A stretch of 64,000 nucleotides of DNA from Salibacter halophilus (GTDB lineage: Bacteria; Bacteroidota; Bacteroidia; Flavobacteriales_G; Salibacteraceae). The DNA lies in assembly GCF_008806325.1 (NCBI RefSeq), contig NZ_WACR01000004.1, positions 62,001 through 126,000 of the forward strand, written 5' to 3'. A program made the translations under genes and the position numbers. The notes below the pieces were generated by a model that saw only the letters and a program-made list of their open reading frames with translations, was not told the origin of the DNA and did not search any database. How positions within the stretch are numbered: position 1 is the stretch's first letter; each line of letters begins with the position of its first letter. Below are positions 63,269 to 64,000 of the stretch, one piece after another.

Positions 63269-64000
63269 TTACTCATCATCTTCCTGAAAGATGCGAGTTC
63301 CAACATCCTTGCCATGAACAATATCCATGATGATATCTGGTGTTTTACCGTTGGCAATAAATGTTGTTATGTCCTTGGCAGCAGTTTTCTTTGCAACATT
63401 TAGTTTGGATTCCATTCCTCCACGTCCTTCACCTTCTTTTTTGGTAGAAGACTGTACGAATTGTTCAACTCTTTGATCAGTTGTGACGTGTGTGATCAAT
63501 GATGAATCATCATGATCAGGGTGACCGTCATACAATCCATCAGTATCAGTGAGGAGGATAAGCATATCGGCATTGATCAACTCTGCAACAAGACTTGCTA
63601 ATTCGTCATTATCTGTAAACATTGACATGGATAATGATACTGCGTCATCCTCATTTGCAATAGGAACAATTCCCTGGCTCATGAGTCCTTCGTAACAGTT
63701 GATCATGTTTTCGCGATGCTTACCGGGATCGAAATCTCGTTTCGTAGCCAACACTTGTGCGCAGCGCATTCCGTAATCGTGGAACATGCTGTAATAGTGT
63801 CGCATCATGCGAGGTTGACCAACTGCAGAGTAAACCTGCCTGCGTACTGTATCATTTTCAATGTTATTGGTGTCCAGAACTTCTTTACCGGCAATTACAG
63901 AACCGGAAGAAATTAAGACTGTAATGACATCTTCCTCATATAACCTGGCTATTTGATCAACCAGTCTTTTGAGGATTGGGCCAACGATTCGGTTATCTTT
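63269..64000 (-). CDS. proB: Glutamate 5-kinase (5' part beyond window)
   Basis: The frame is open to the right edge (244 codons) and the N-terminus is missing. The amino-acid-kinase core reads KDNRIVGPILKRLVDQIARL, then VITVLISSGSVIAGKEVLDT, QVYSAVGQPRMMRHY, IANEDDAVSLSMSMFTDNDELASLVAELINADMLILLTDTDGLYDGHPD and GRGGMESKLNVAKKTAA. It ends without a PUA domain, so it is the short form of the enzyme. It phosphorylates glutamate, the first step of proline synthesis. An internal ATG at 63808 is not the true start. Confidence 0.95.
   Translation of the reverse strand, partial: KDNRIVGPILKRLVDQIARLYEEDVITVLISSGSVIAGKEVLDTNNIENDTVRRQVYSAVGQPRMMRHYYSMFHDYGMRCAQVLATKRDFDPGKHRENMINCYEGLMSQGIVPIANEDDAVSLSMSMFTDNDELASLVAELINADMLILLTDTDGLYDGHPDHDDSSLITHVTTDQRVEQFVQSSTKKEGEGRGGMESKLNVAKKTAAKDITTFIANGKTPDIIMDIVHGKDVGTRIFQEDDE

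Noticed and set aside
1-64000. tRNA or rRNA genes
   Set aside because: No cloverleaf or rRNA-like sequence was recognised by eye in the intergenic gaps; a covariance-model scan would be decisive.

Overview
The window is a chromosomal segment of a Bacteroidota bacterium, most likely of the order Flavobacteriales. Six predicted cargo proteins of the type IX secretion system (T9SS) are present, with type A or type B (CHU_C) sorting domains. Promoters match the Bacteroidota pattern TTG - 19/20 bp - TAnnTTTG. A KilA-N/ORF6N gene, DUF2007, DUF2452 and a RprX/RprY-like pair also fit. No rRNA, tRNA or CRISPR array was recognised. Both edges cut genes: a glycosyltransferase on the left and proB on the right.

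Layout. 1-12 kb: a GT2 glycosyltransferase with a membrane extension, recR, a Na+/solute symporter, a CxxCH-bearing secreted protein, a MITE-like non-coding element, plsC, DUF2007, sucD, an SRPBCC protein, a Crp/Fnr regulator, a PLP sulfur-amino-acid enzyme and a histidine kinase/response regulator pair. 12-21.5 kb: two very large secreted T9SS proteins and a LuxR-type regulator. 21.7-29.9 kb: a WYL regulator with aroQ, fahA, glyA, a hotdog thioesterase, rplS, trmD and a T9SS protein. 30-37 kb: an ORF6N gene with possible restriction-modification debris, then a complete RND efflux operon. 37-39.9 kb: an accessory island with two orphan genes and a three-gene hipB-hipS-hipT toxin-antitoxin module controlled by regularly spaced operators. 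40-49 kb: threonine aldolase, RidA, Hpt, an NtrC-type regulator, pabA/trpG, pyrR-pyrB, rnz, a NarL-type regulator and flavodoxin. 49-64 kb: an FkbM methyltransferase, a 54-residue CxxCG protein, a secreted alpha/beta hydrolase, Usp, hemN, uvrA, an ECF sigma factor, gpmI, DUF2452, an envelope protein, a metallophosphoesterase and the proB-proA operon.

The most striking signal is not a gene. The 10-mer GGTCAGADCC (D = A, G or T; never C), always preceded by a pyrimidine, occurs 35 times by hand count, about once per 1.8 kb. Chance predicts well under one copy. Copies lie on both strands (19 to 16), in different codon frames within genes, and beside or within intergenic hairpins. Two form an inverted pair between proB and proA. 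Density, strand balance and terminator association resemble the DNA-uptake sequences of Neisseria and Haemophilus, which to my knowledge have not been described in Bacteroidota. A hidden genome-wide recognition motif is the best candidate here for an undescribed system.
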